NCBI GenBank assembly: GCA_039177895.1
Contig: JBCDFO010000314.1
Location: forward strand, 1-6,035
Reading direction: 5' to 3'
Origin: JBCBEX01 sp039177895
GTDB lineage: Bacteria > Bacteroidota > Rhodothermia > Rhodothermales > Rubricoccaceae
DNA length: 6,035 bases
This document shows, in pieces, positions 1 through 5,740 of the stretch (positions are counted from its first letter, which is position 1; every line of letters begins with the position of its first letter). The notes under the pieces were generated by a model. The model did not search any database, was not told the origin of the DNA, and saw only the letters and a program-made list of their open reading frames with translations. The translations under genes were made by a program, and so were the position numbers.

Positions 1-838
1 GCAGGCCGATGCCGTAGCGCGCGTGGTACTCGCGGAGGCTCGGGAAAAGCGCGCCGGCCTGCCGTTCGAGTTGGATGCGCAGCGCCATCGCCACATCGCA
101 GCCGTCGAGGGCCTCGTCGAGGCGGTCGGTGACGCGGACGCCGAGCGTCTCGGCCTCGACGGGCAGCATCGTGCGCGGGCCGCAAAACGTGACCTCGGCC
201 CCGAGCTTGGTGAGCGCGTAGGCGTTCGAGCGCGCCACGCGACTGTGCGCCACGTCGCCGAGGATCGCGACACGCAGGCCAGAGAAGTCGCCACGCGCCA
301 GCCGACCCGTTCCGTCCACGTCGCGGAACTTCGGGAGGTCGAGATCGGCGATCGTGTAGGCGTCGAGGAGGGCCTGCGTGGGGTGCTCGTGCGCGCCGTC
401 GCCCGCGTTCACGACGGCTGAGTCGATGCAGCGCGTGAGGAAGTGCGGCGCGCCCGCCGACTTATGCCGGATCACGACGAGGTCGATCTTCATCGCCTCG
501 ATGTTGCGCGCGGTGTCCTTCAGCGTCTCGCCCTTCGACACGGACGAGCCCGATGCGGAGAAGTTGACGGTGTCTGCCGAGAGCCGCTTCTCGGCGAGTT
601 CGAAGGAGATCCGCGTGCGCGTGCTCGGCTCGAAGAAGAGGTTGACGACGGTCACGCCGCGCAGGCTCGGGACGCGCTTGATCGGACGGTCGAGGACGCT
701 GCGGAACTCGCGCGCGGTGCGGAGCAAGAGCCGGATCTCGGCGGCGGAGTAGGTCTCCAGCCCGAGCAAGTGGCGATGCTGAAGCTGTTGGATTTCCGAT
801 GTCGGATTTCCGACTGGAGAAGAAGACGGGTTGGGCAT
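1..838 (-). CDS. pyrB: Aspartate carbamoyltransferase catalytic subunit, 3' end cut by window edge
   Basis: This enzyme condenses carbamoyl phosphate with L-aspartate to N-carbamoyl-L-aspartate, the committed step of cytoplasmic de novo pyrimidine synthesis. The frame starts at ATG 838-836 and stays open to the left edge (279 codons). The carbamoyl-phosphate loop STRTR is at residues 72-76, the SVSKGE loop at 99-104, and HPTQALLD at 152-159. The aspartate-domain segment ALRIQLER stands where many homologues have an RxQxER loop. Against the family's usual ~305-310 residues, roughly the last 30 are missing outside the window. The first ~20 residues (MPNPSSSPVGNP...) are not conserved-looking and overlap a short repeat. 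The conserved part begins near HLLGLETYS, so the exact start is uncertain, and no clear Shine-Dalgarno precedes it. It follows pyrR by 16 bases, which indicates co-transcription and PyrR control. Family identity is very secure. Confidence 0.95.
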   Translation of the reverse strand, partial: MPNPSSSPVGNPTSEIQQLQHRHLLGLETYSAAEIRLLLRTAREFRSVLDRPIKRVPSLRGVTVVNLFFEPSTRTRISFELAEKRLSADTVNFSASGSSVSKGETLKDTARNIEAMKIDLVVIRHKSAGAPHFLTRCIDSAVVNAGDGAHEHPTQALLDAYTIADLDLPKFRDVDGTGRLARGDFSGLRVAILGDVAHSRVARSNAYALTKLGAEVTFCGPRTMLPVEAETLGVRVTDRLDEALDGCDVAMALRIQLERQAGALFPSLREYHARYGIGL

Positions 839-868
839 AGCCAATCGAAAATCGTCAATCGGAAATCC
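790..868. repeat. Short repeat cluster spanning the pyrR/pyrB junction
   Basis: The 10-mer GGATTTCCGA occurs at 790-799 and 804-813. Its exact reverse complement TCGGAAATCC is at 859-868, and a degenerate copy TCGAAAATCG lies at 845-854. The outer copies could form an 11 bp stem (790-800 with 858-868), and GTCGG/CCGAC at 801-814 can form a small hairpin. The cluster covers the last codons of pyrR, the 16-base spacer and the first codons of pyrB. It is more AT-rich than its surroundings. Copy positions are read directly from the sequence. Whether it is a dispersed genomic repeat or has a regulatory role is not known. Confidence 0.55.
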
Positions 869-1451
869 CGAATGGTTCCACCAGCCACACGCCATCTACG
901 CCGTCGACTTCAGCGAGGCGGACGCGGACCTCCTCGCCGGGCGTCGTCGGGACGGTGCGGCCTACGAAGTCCGGGCGGATCGGCAGTTCGCGCAGGCCGC
1001 GGTCGATCATGCAGAGGACGCGCACGGAGGCGGGGCGCCCGAGATCCATTAGCGCATCGAGCGCCGCACGGGTGGTGCGGCCCGTGTAGACAACGTCGTC
1101 CACGAGGACGAGGCGGCGGTCGTAGACGTCGAACGGGATGTCAGTAGGCTGGACGACGGGCTGGCGGAGGCGTCGGCGGAAGTCGTCGCGGTAGAGCGTT
1201 GCGTCGAGCTTGCCGGAGGGCAGGGTCAAGCCCTCGAACGCCTCGATTTTGGCGCGGAGGCGCTGCGCCAGAAAGACGCCGCGCGTCTGCATGCCCACGA
1301 GCGCGAGGCGGTCGCCAGCCTCGGCCTCGTCGTCGAGGTGCTCAACGACCTGCCGTGCGAGGCGGTTGAGGGTGCGGTCGAGGTCGTCCGCGTCCATCAG
1401 GTGGGCCTTGACGCAGTCCTCGGGCAACAGCGGCGGGTCCGGAGAGTCCAT
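855..1451 (-). CDS. pyrR: PyrR bifunctional pyrimidine operon regulator / uracil phosphoribosyltransferase
   Basis: PyrR-family proteins have a type I phosphoribosyltransferase fold. In characterised members they bind pyr mRNA leader in response to UMP, and many also make UMP from uracil and PRPP. With ATG 1451-1449 the product is 198 residues, close to the family's ~180. The PRPP-binding loop is LVLVDDVVYTGRTT (residues 114-127). GMQTRG (53-58) and KLDATLYRDDF (81-91) are other typical PyrR segments. The open frame extends upstream to 1613, but that part is arginine-rich, lacks family similarity and would overlap the divergent gene, so I reject it. Met19 (HLMDADDL) is a possible later start. 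The final residues (GISD) derive from a short repeat shared with the start of pyrB. First gene of a pyrR-pyrB operon. No leader attenuator is evident by eye, so the RNA target is unknown. Confidence 0.93.
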   Translation of the reverse strand: MDSPDPPLLPEDCVKAHLMDADDLDRTLNRLARQVVEHLDDEAEAGDRLALVGMQTRGVFLAQRLRAKIEAFEGLTLPSGKLDATLYRDDFRRRLRQPVVQPTDIPFDVYDRRLVLVDDVVYTGRTTRAALDALMDLGRPASVRVLCMIDRGLRELPIRPDFVGRTVPTTPGEEVRVRLAEVDGVDGVWLVEPFGISD

Positions 1452-1587
1452 CAGAGCGGGGCGGCGGTGAAGGGAGCGCCGCAAGCTACGCACCGCGCCC
1501 GGTCGTAGGCGACGTGAAACCCTCCGGTCACCGGTCCCGTGCCACTGCTCTGCCACGTCGTCCTGCCTCGCTCCGCTGGTGCCCTCG
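1452..1587. promoter_or_regulatory. Divergent intergenic region between pyrR and the Uma2 gene
   Basis: These ~135 bases separate two divergently transcribed genes, so promoters for both, and any pyr leader RNA, must lie here or overlap the gene starts. The only clear symmetric element is CCGGT-C-ACCGG at 1524-1534, an operator-sized inverted repeat that could equally be chance in DNA of this GC content. I could not find a convincing promoter box, a PyrR attenuator hairpin or a terminator with a T-tract. Confidence 0.3.
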
Positions 1588-2148
1588 ATGGAAACGTTCA
1601 CCGACCGCCTCACCTACGCCGACCTGCGCGCGATGCCCGAGGACGGCACGCGCTACGAACTCATCGCCGGAGCCCTCGTTATGTCGCCCGCCCCTCGTCC
1701 CCGTCACCAGGATGTCGTCACCGAACTGACGGCCTCGCTGCGCCTCCATGCACGCGAGCACGACCTCGGCAAGGTCTACACGGCCCCCATCGACCTCGTC
1801 CTGGACCCCGAGGCAGCAGCAGTGCAACCGGACGTGGTGTTCGTGGCGACGGATCGGCTCGACATCATCACCGAGACGCACCTGGAAGGCACGCCCTCCC
1901 TCGTAGTCGAGGTCGTCTCACCTTCGTCGCGGCGGCGGGACGAGCAGACCAAGCGCCACCTCTACGCGCAGTACGGCATCCCGGAATACTGGGTCGTGGA
2001 TCCTGACGCCGACACGGTGCAAGTCTTCCGGCTCGATGCCTCGGCACGGCGCTACGCCCGGGCCGCTGCCCTTGCAAACGGCGACACGCTCACGACGCCG
2101 CTGCTGCCGGGTTGGTCGCTCTCGCTCGCCCGGCTCTTCGCGCGCTAG
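1588..2148 (+). CDS. Uma2 family (DUF820) restriction-endonuclease-like protein
   Basis: Uma2/DUF820 proteins have a PD-(D/E)XK nuclease fold. They are abundant in cyanobacteria and other environmental bacteria, and their cellular role is largely unknown. The product is 186 residues from ATG 1588. A GTG at 1579 would add three residues and cannot be excluded. Diagnostic segments in order are RYELIAGALV (22-31), QPDVVFV (80-86, with the candidate catalytic Asp82), LVVEVVSPSS (105-114, with candidate Glu108) and YGIPEYWVVDP toward the C-terminus. Length and motif order are normal and the gene looks intact. It stands alone on its strand between the pyr operon and a convergent gene, with no methylase or toxin-antitoxin partner beside it. 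Its stop codon TAG lies in the CTAG shared with the opposing DinB gene. Family assignment is strong; no specific function is claimed. Confidence 0.88.
   Translation: METFTDRLTYADLRAMPEDGTRYELIAGALVMSPAPRPRHQDVVTELTASLRLHAREHDLGKVYTAPIDLVLDPEAAAVQPDVVFVATDRLDIITETHLEGTPSLVVEVVSPSSRRRDEQTKRHLYAQYGIPEYWVVDPDADTVQVFRLDASARRYARAAALANGDTLTTPLLPGWSLSLARLFAR
2145..2148. other. CTAG shared by two convergent stop codons
   Basis: The palindrome CTAG supplies TAG on the plus strand (2146-2148) for the Uma2 gene and TAG on the minus strand (2147-2145) for the DinB gene. The two coding regions therefore overlap by their stop codons and leave no room for a terminator between them. Any terminator would have to lie inside the opposing coding sequence. 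Confidence 0.9.
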
Positions 2149-2660
2149 ACGTTCTCCGGCGGCCAGCAACCGAGGTGCCGTCGCAGCGTGATGATCTGCC
2201 CGAGGTGGTGCGCGTTGTGATCGGCCACGAGCAGCAGCTCACGTAGGACGGTGTAGCCCGGCGCATGCTCGAACGGTGTGAACAGGTCCACGCTCGCGTC
2301 CTCGGCGAGCGCCACGCAGGCGTCGAGGTCGGCGAGGAGGGCGTCGAGCGAGGCCTGCCACTGCTCAGGAGTGCCGGGCTCGTCGGGCCAGTAGGCGTCG
2401 GGCCACGCACGCTCGGTGTAGGTCGGGCCGCCGCGCGCGCGGGTGAAGTCGAGGATGTCGGCTTGCGCGATGCGGAGATGCTCCAGCAGGTCCCACAGCG
2501 AGTGGGGCACGCCATCAATGCAAGCGTTGATGTGGTCAAGCGGCACTCCGGCGAGGGCATCAGCGGTGGCAACGTGGGCGTGTCCGCCGCGCAGTAGGGT
2601 GACGAGTTCGGCGCGGAGGCGCTCGTCGGGCGTCTTCGGGGCTGTCGAAGGGCGAGGCAT
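2145..2660 (-). CDS. DinB family (DinB/YfiT-like) putative metalloprotein
   Basis: DinB-family proteins are four-helix bundles that usually bind a divalent metal through three histidines. Some act as thiol S-transferases, but most are uncharacterised. With ATG 2660-2658 the product has 171 residues, typical for the family. Candidate metal ligands are His61 in LWDLLEHLRIAQ and the pair His148/His152 in DHNAHHLGQI, the usual HxxxH near the C-terminus. A TTG at 2696 would add 12 residues rich in proline, which I consider less likely. No Shine-Dalgarno is evident. The upstream membrane-protein gene lies on the same strand 68 bases away, so co-transcription is possible. The stop codon overlaps that of the convergent Uma2 gene in a shared CTAG. 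Fold and family are secure, substrate unknown. Confidence 0.85.
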   Translation of the reverse strand: MPRPSTAPKTPDERLRAELVTLLRGGHAHVATADALAGVPLDHINACIDGVPHSLWDLLEHLRIAQADILDFTRARGGPTYTERAWPDAYWPDEPGTPEQWQASLDALLADLDACVALAEDASVDLFTPFEHAPGYTVLRELLLVADHNAHHLGQIITLRRHLGCWPPENV

Positions 2661-2728
2661 TGGCGGAGGAGCAGACGGCACGGGTACGATCTGCAAAACC
2701 TACGTGCGCAGGCAGATGTGCGTCAGCT

Positions 2729-3241
2729 TTACGCCATCCAGCGGGGCGTGAGCACCATCAGCACGAACGCGCTCACGGCGAGCGCCACGAAGCCCGCCGC
2801 CACGAGGTCGTCGTACTGCAGCCAGCCGAGGCGCAGCAGAATCCACCACCAGTCGTGCGCTGTCTCGCCGAGTCCGCCGATGAGCGGCAGCGCGCGCTCC
2901 TGCGCGTCGGCGGCGTAGACCGAGACGCTGACGGCGTTCTGCCCAAACCACAGCAGCGACGCCTGCGTGCCGATCCGGTTGTCGTAGCGGAACGCGGACC
3001 ACACGAACACGGCCGGGAGCAGGAGCTGCATCAGCGAGCCGCCGAGCGCGGTCACGAGATCCCCGAAGAAGCCGAAGAACCAGTGCCCGGCCTCGTGAAC
3101 GATCAGGTTGAAGTCGTCCACAATGCGAAGGTAGGAGCCCCAGGTGGCGAGGACGTAGACCGCGGCGAGCGCGAAGGCGACCGTCGGCCCCCAGACGCGG
3201 AGGCGGTCGGCGTTCACGGGCGAACGGAGGGCGTGCAGCAT
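2729..3241 (-). CDS. Small integral membrane protein with HEAGH motif, M50-like putative metalloprotease
   Basis: This is a 170-residue membrane protein. Hydrophobic segments lie at about residues 17-37, 64-84, 95-111 and 145-164. The zinc-binding HExxH signature HEAGH is at residues 49-53 within NLIVHEAGHWFFGFFG, like site-2-protease (M50) and related membrane peptidases. His129-Asp130 (ETAHDWWW) is a possible additional ligand or conserved site. I have an impression that HEAGH proteins of this kind, with GGSLMQ and a late HDW motif, recur in Bacteroidetes and Proteobacteria, but I know no characterised member. It is shorter than true site-2 proteases, lacks a PDZ domain and I see no NPDG motif, so proteolysis is inferred from HExxH only. 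It starts at ATG 3241, divergent from nuoI, and lies upstream of the DinB gene on the same strand. Confidence 0.75.
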   Translation of the reverse strand: MLHALRSPVNADRLRVWGPTVAFALAAVYVLATWGSYLRIVDDFNLIVHEAGHWFFGFFGDLVTALGGSLMQLLLPAVFVWSAFRYDNRIGTQASLLWFGQNAVSVSVYAADAQERALPLIGGLGETAHDWWWILLRLGWLQYDDLVAAGFVALAVSAFVLMVLTPRWMA

Positions 3242-3430
3242 CGGGAGAACGTGCGCGGGCGTGCGGCGTGCGAAGACGCGAAGTGGAACGATTTTCCCTC
3301 GACCCGCAAAGCCCGCGCCGCGCTTCGCGTCCGATCTTCCCGCGCGCTTCCCCGATCCCCACGAGCGCCGCGAATCCCGGCCCGACGCGCCGCGTTAGAG
3401 CCGACTCCGTTTCTCACCTCGTTTCCGACG
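3242..3430. promoter_or_regulatory. Divergent intergenic region upstream of nuoI
   Basis: These 189 bases lie between the divergent starts of the HEAGH membrane protein and nuoI and must carry promoters for both. The sequence is very GC-rich except for a short stretch GATTTTCCCT near 3290 and TTTCTC near 3411. No Shine-Dalgarno precedes the nuoI ATG, the local sequence being CGTTTCCGACG. No Bacteroidetes-type TTTG/TAnnTTTG promoter pair could be placed with confidence. Confidence 0.3.
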
Positions 3431-4066
3431 ATGCCCGGTACCTACTCCGTCACCGCCAAGCCGAATGAGCGCAAGCTCGGCTTCTGGGAAAAGCTCTACC
3501 TCCCTGAGATCCTGAAGGGCCTCCGCTACTCTGGCCGCAAGATGCGCGCGCCGTCGTACACCTTCAACTACCCCGAGGAGCAGTTCTACCCGCCCGACTC
3601 CTACCGCGGCCGTCCGGTGCTCGTGGAGGAGAACGGCCGTCCGCGCTGCGTCTCGTGCGGCCTGTGTGCCCGCTCGTGCCCGCCGCTCGCCATCTCGATG
3701 CAGGCCCACGAGGTCTTCGACGACATCAAGGAGCGCGAGCCGGAGCGCTTCGAGATCAACATGCTGCGTTGTATCTACTGCGGCTACTGCGAGGAGGTCT
3801 GCCCCGAGGAGGCCATCGTGATGTCGAAGGAGTTCGACCTCACCTTCCAGGACCGCGACGAGGCCGTCTTCGACCTGACGCGCCTGCTCCAGCCGAAGGA
3901 GGTCCTCCAGGACCGCCTCGGCTTCCTAGAGCGCAAGCGCAACCAGCAGCAGTTCGGCCAGCAGTGGGACTTCAAGCGCTCGAACAACGTCCACACCCTC
4001 CGCAACCGCCTCGACTACGTGAAGGAGATGGTGGAAGAAGAGGCGCACGACGAGGCGCTGGTCTAG
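3431..4066 (+). CDS. nuoI: NADH-quinone oxidoreductase subunit I (2x[4Fe-4S])
   Basis: NuoI is the peripheral-arm subunit of complex I that carries iron-sulfur clusters N6a and N6b and passes electrons toward N2 in NuoB and the quinone site at the membrane interface. The 211-residue product has two ferredoxin-type motifs. The first is CVSCGLCARSCPP (Cys73, 76, 79, 83) and the second CIYCGYCEEVCPEE (Cys114, 117, 120, 124). The spacing is typical of NuoI. The N-terminal amphipathic helix region (WEKLYLPEILKGLRYS) fits membrane-interface anchoring, and the C-terminus is long and charged. Start ATG 3431 was chosen because homology begins there. The frame is open far upstream, but that part is a shadow of the opposite-strand gene. 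No other nuo genes flank it, so it appears to be a stand-alone copy. All cluster ligands are present, so it should be functional. Confidence 0.95.
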   Translation: MPGTYSVTAKPNERKLGFWEKLYLPEILKGLRYSGRKMRAPSYTFNYPEEQFYPPDSYRGRPVLVEENGRPRCVSCGLCARSCPPLAISMQAHEVFDDIKEREPERFEINMLRCIYCGYCEEVCPEEAIVMSKEFDLTFQDRDEAVFDLTRLLQPKEVLQDRLGFLERKRNQQQFGQQWDFKRSNNVHTLRNRLDYVKEMVEEEAHDEALV

Positions 4067-4183
4067 AGCCTGCCCCCAGACTCGTTTTCTTCTGGCTAAT
4101 CGTTTTGCCGTGCTGCCGTCGCTCTGTTCTGCCGAAGAGCACACAGCCGAACGGCTCCACAGCACAACGGCTCAACGTCCCCC
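4067..4183. promoter_or_regulatory. Intergenic region between nuoI and the second DinB-like gene
   Basis: A weak stem CCAGA/TCTGG (4076-4080 with 4091-4095) followed by CGTTTT could slow transcription after nuoI, but it is too short to call a terminator. Closer to the next gene, AACGGCTC occurs twice (4150-4157 and 4166-4173, 16 bases apart). The first copy is part of the inverted repeat AGCCG-AA-CGGCT (4145-4156). This resembles a small operator just upstream of the ATG at 4184. The repeats are seen directly; their function is inferred. Confidence 0.3.
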
Positions 4184-4783
4184 ATGCCCGTCAACCTCGA
4201 CGCCTACGCGACCCCCGCTGACGCACCCGCGACGCAGGCGGCCCGCCGCGAAGCCCTGCTCGCGCAGCTCGGCTGGCTAACCGTGGAGGCCGAGGCCCTC
4301 GGACCGCTCTTGAGGGGACGCCCCGCGTCCATTCTCACAGGCCGCCCCGGCCCGGACGCGCTGTCGATCCACGAGACGTTCGGACTCCTCGCGGCATTGG
4401 ATCGGGAGGTGCATACGCCACAGGTGGCACGCATGCTGAGCGAGGACACCCCGACGCTCTCGCGTCCCCAGGAGGCTGCGCTCGTGGAAGGCAACGCCTG
4501 GAACGATGCTCCGCTGGAGACGCTGCTGGCGTCGATGCGCGACGCACGCGAGGCCCTGATCGCGCCGCTTGCTGAGGCCCCCGTCGAGGTCTGGGGGCGC
4601 ACGGCACTGCTGCCTGGTGCGTCCGGTGACCCTGCTGGCTCGGACGACGGGACACCCGAGACGATCACGCTTGCGACCTACGCGCTGCGCATCTGCCAGC
4701 ACGACGCCGACCGGCTGCGTGACCTCGCCTACCGCCTCCACGAGAGCAAGCTCACCGACCGCGCCGAAGACCTGCCCAAGTGA
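4184..4783 (+). CDS. Divergent DinB-like (DinB_2 type) protein
   Basis: This is a 199-residue, soluble, helix-rich protein. SIHETFGLLAALDREVH (61-77) corresponds to the first DinB helix with its metal-binding histidine (His63). After an acidic middle, the TLATYALRICQHDADRLRDL segment (from about 162) matches the C-terminal HDxxH helix. The second histidine expected four residues after His173 is Arg177, so metal binding may be altered or lost. A low-complexity acidic insertion rich in G, S and D lies at about 145-160. It starts at ATG 4184 without a visible Shine-Dalgarno, 117 bases after nuoI on the same strand. Weak resemblance to the family makes this a fold-level assignment. It could be an unrelated helical-bundle protein. 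It is the second DinB-like gene in the window, on the opposite strand from the first. Confidence 0.65.
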   Translation: MPVNLDAYATPADAPATQAARREALLAQLGWLTVEAEALGPLLRGRPASILTGRPGPDALSIHETFGLLAALDREVHTPQVARMLSEDTPTLSRPQEAALVEGNAWNDAPLETLLASMRDAREALIAPLAEAPVEVWGRTALLPGASGDPAGSDDGTPETITLATYALRICQHDADRLRDLAYRLHESKLTDRAEDLPK

Positions 4784-5459
4784 CCGCGCCGGAGAGCTAA
4801 CTGGGTTAAACGAGGCTGCTTCCCCGCGCTGAGGTCTGTCTGCGACCCGCCTCCCACTGCGCCTCGAACGGCCTGGGACGGCGTCCGCGCGCCGTCTCTG
4901 CTCGGGCCTGCCCCGTGTGGACCATCGGCATACCTGTCTGAATGAGTTCCAGAACATCGAGGGCCTGGCGGCGACGACGGCCTCGCCCACCTGGCAGTTT
5001 TTGGACGGCATGTCCTCGCTAGGCATGTAGGTAGCGTGCGTCCGTTGCGCCTCCGGGATGGCTGCAGCAGTCCTCCACGACGGTATCCCAATCTTGCTTG
5101 TCTCACACCGAGCGCACGCGATCCCCACGGGCCCTTTCCTGATTTTTAATGGCATCTGCGTGGGCTCCACGTTGATCTTTGAGGCCGTCGCTGGTCACTC
5201 TACCGAGCCTTCCCCCAGGGAGACCACGACGCAGGTGGAGCGCGGAAGCGTCCAGTCCCGACAAAACCGGGGTGGGCGGCCAAGCCTCCTCCTCCGCACG
5301 CGACGCCCCAAGTGACTGCGGGGGCGGCGTCCGGGCGCGCACCCCACGCCCGAACGTCGATGCTTCCCCGTCGAACACGGTGGCTCGCCTTAGCGCATCG
5401 CGTGCGCGGGGGCTACTCCGACCTCAACACCAAGCAACTTTCCCCACAGGCATAACCCT
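4784..5459. other. 676-base stretch with no supportable gene
   Basis: Open frames here on both strands are short or are continuations of shadows of neighbouring genes, and none has a recognisable domain. The section from about 4920 to 5190 is less GC-rich than the flanks and its six-frame translations look unlike the usual Arg/Pro/Ala-rich shadows. One plus-strand frame, for example, runs through LAATTASPTWQFLDGMSSLG, is interrupted by a TAG at about 5028, and continues to about 5315. This may be a decayed gene, an unrecognised structured RNA or chance. From about 5190 to 5459 the DNA is GC-rich and holds a few weak inverted repeats (such as CGGGCG 5332-5337 with CGCCCG 5347-5352). It must contain the hppA promoter, which I could not place. 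Confidence 0.5.
4875..4898. terminator. Hairpin downstream of the DinB-like gene, possible terminator
   Basis: GACGGCG (4877-4883) pairs perfectly with CGCCGTC (4890-4896) around a six-base loop, and the stem extends by a G-T wobble and a G-C pair to 4875/4898. It lies about 94 bases after the stop of the DinB-like gene. The absence of a T-run after the stem argues against a classical intrinsic terminator, so this is a plausible but weak call. Confidence 0.3.
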
Positions 5460-5732
5460 ATGGACTCCACCCTCATCACCTATCTGATTCCGCTGGCGGG
5501 CGTGATCGCGTTGATCTACGCGTTCATCCGCACGCAGTGGGTCAACAAGCAGGACGTCGGCACGCCCGTCATGGCGGAGATCGCCGGCAACATTGCCGAC
5601 GGTGCCCGCGCGTTCCTGCGCCGCGAATACCGCGTGCTGGCCATCTTCGTGGCCGCCGTGGCCGCGCTGCTCGCCTTCGCCAACATGAGCCAGACCAACT
5701 CGTCCTGGCTCATCGCGGTGTCGTTCCTCATT
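5460..5732 (+). CDS. hppA: Membrane-bound ion-translocating pyrophosphatase, N-terminal fragment truncated by chimeric junction
   Basis: HppA hydrolyses pyrophosphate and pumps H+ (or Na+) across the cytoplasmic membrane. It is a 15-17-helix protein of roughly 650-800 residues. About 91 residues are present. Transmembrane helix 1 is LITYLIPLAGVIALIYAFI (5-23). It is followed by the family's conserved juxtamembrane segment EIAGNIADGARAFLRREY (40-57) and helix 2 VLAIFVAAVAALLAFA (59-74). A third helix begins at SSWLIAVSFLI. In the family this helix normally continues with a GA(V/I)CSALAGY-like sequence, but here it switches to receptor sequence. None of the catalytic pyrophosphate-binding region is present, so H+ versus Na+ specificity cannot be judged. 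ATG 5460 has no clear Shine-Dalgarno. The break is best read as an assembly or amplification chimera, not a natural gene end. Confidence 0.88.
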
Positions 5733-5740
5733 GTGCTGAA
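5727..5740. other. Bacterial/animal chimeric junction
   Basis: GC content falls from about 60-70 % in the hppA part to about 40 % from roughly 5760 on. Codons change from G/C-ending to frequent A/T-ending (aca, tct, cta, ttg). Protein similarity switches from pyrophosphatase helix 3 (…AVSFLI) to receptor helix 1 (LNVLVIMVFVKT…). The exact base cannot be fixed because both partners plausibly encode a hydrophobic FLI-like helix here, which suggests short shared sequence at the join. The reading frame happens to continue across it. Confidence 0.85.

Noticed and set aside
652..888. Minus-strand 78-residue frame across the pyrR/pyrB boundary
   Set aside because: It is an alternative frame of pyrB and the pyrR end. 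The pyrB frame carries unmistakable catalytic motifs.
443..1147. Long plus-strand frames opposite pyrB and pyrR
   Set aside because: They are arginine-rich shadows of the real minus-strand genes.
1452..1613. N-terminal extension of PyrR by 54 residues
   Set aside because: It is arginine-rich with no family similarity, overlaps the divergent Uma2 gene start, and PyrR proteins normally begin near the ATG at 1451.
2660..3430. Long upstream extension of the nuoI frame
   Set aside because: It is the antisense of the HEAGH membrane protein and part of the intergenic region, with shadow-type composition. NuoI homology begins at 3431.
1588..4783. A novel defence or toxin-antitoxin system formed by Uma2, DinB, HEAGH protein and DinB-like genes
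   Set aside because: The genes are on both strands, interrupted by nuoI, and show no shared operon, methylase, helicase, repeat array or mobile element. The grouping is not supported by the sequence.
4277..5170. 297-codon minus-strand open frame
   Set aside because: Much of it is antisense to the DinB-like gene, it has no recognisable domain, and long antisense frames are expected at this GC content. Only its 4920-5170 part is kept as an open question under the gene-free gap.
5302..5331. GACGCC/GGCGTC inverted repeat as a terminator
   Set aside because: The 6 bp stem has an 18-base loop and no following T-run, and such pairs are common by chance in GC-rich DNA.
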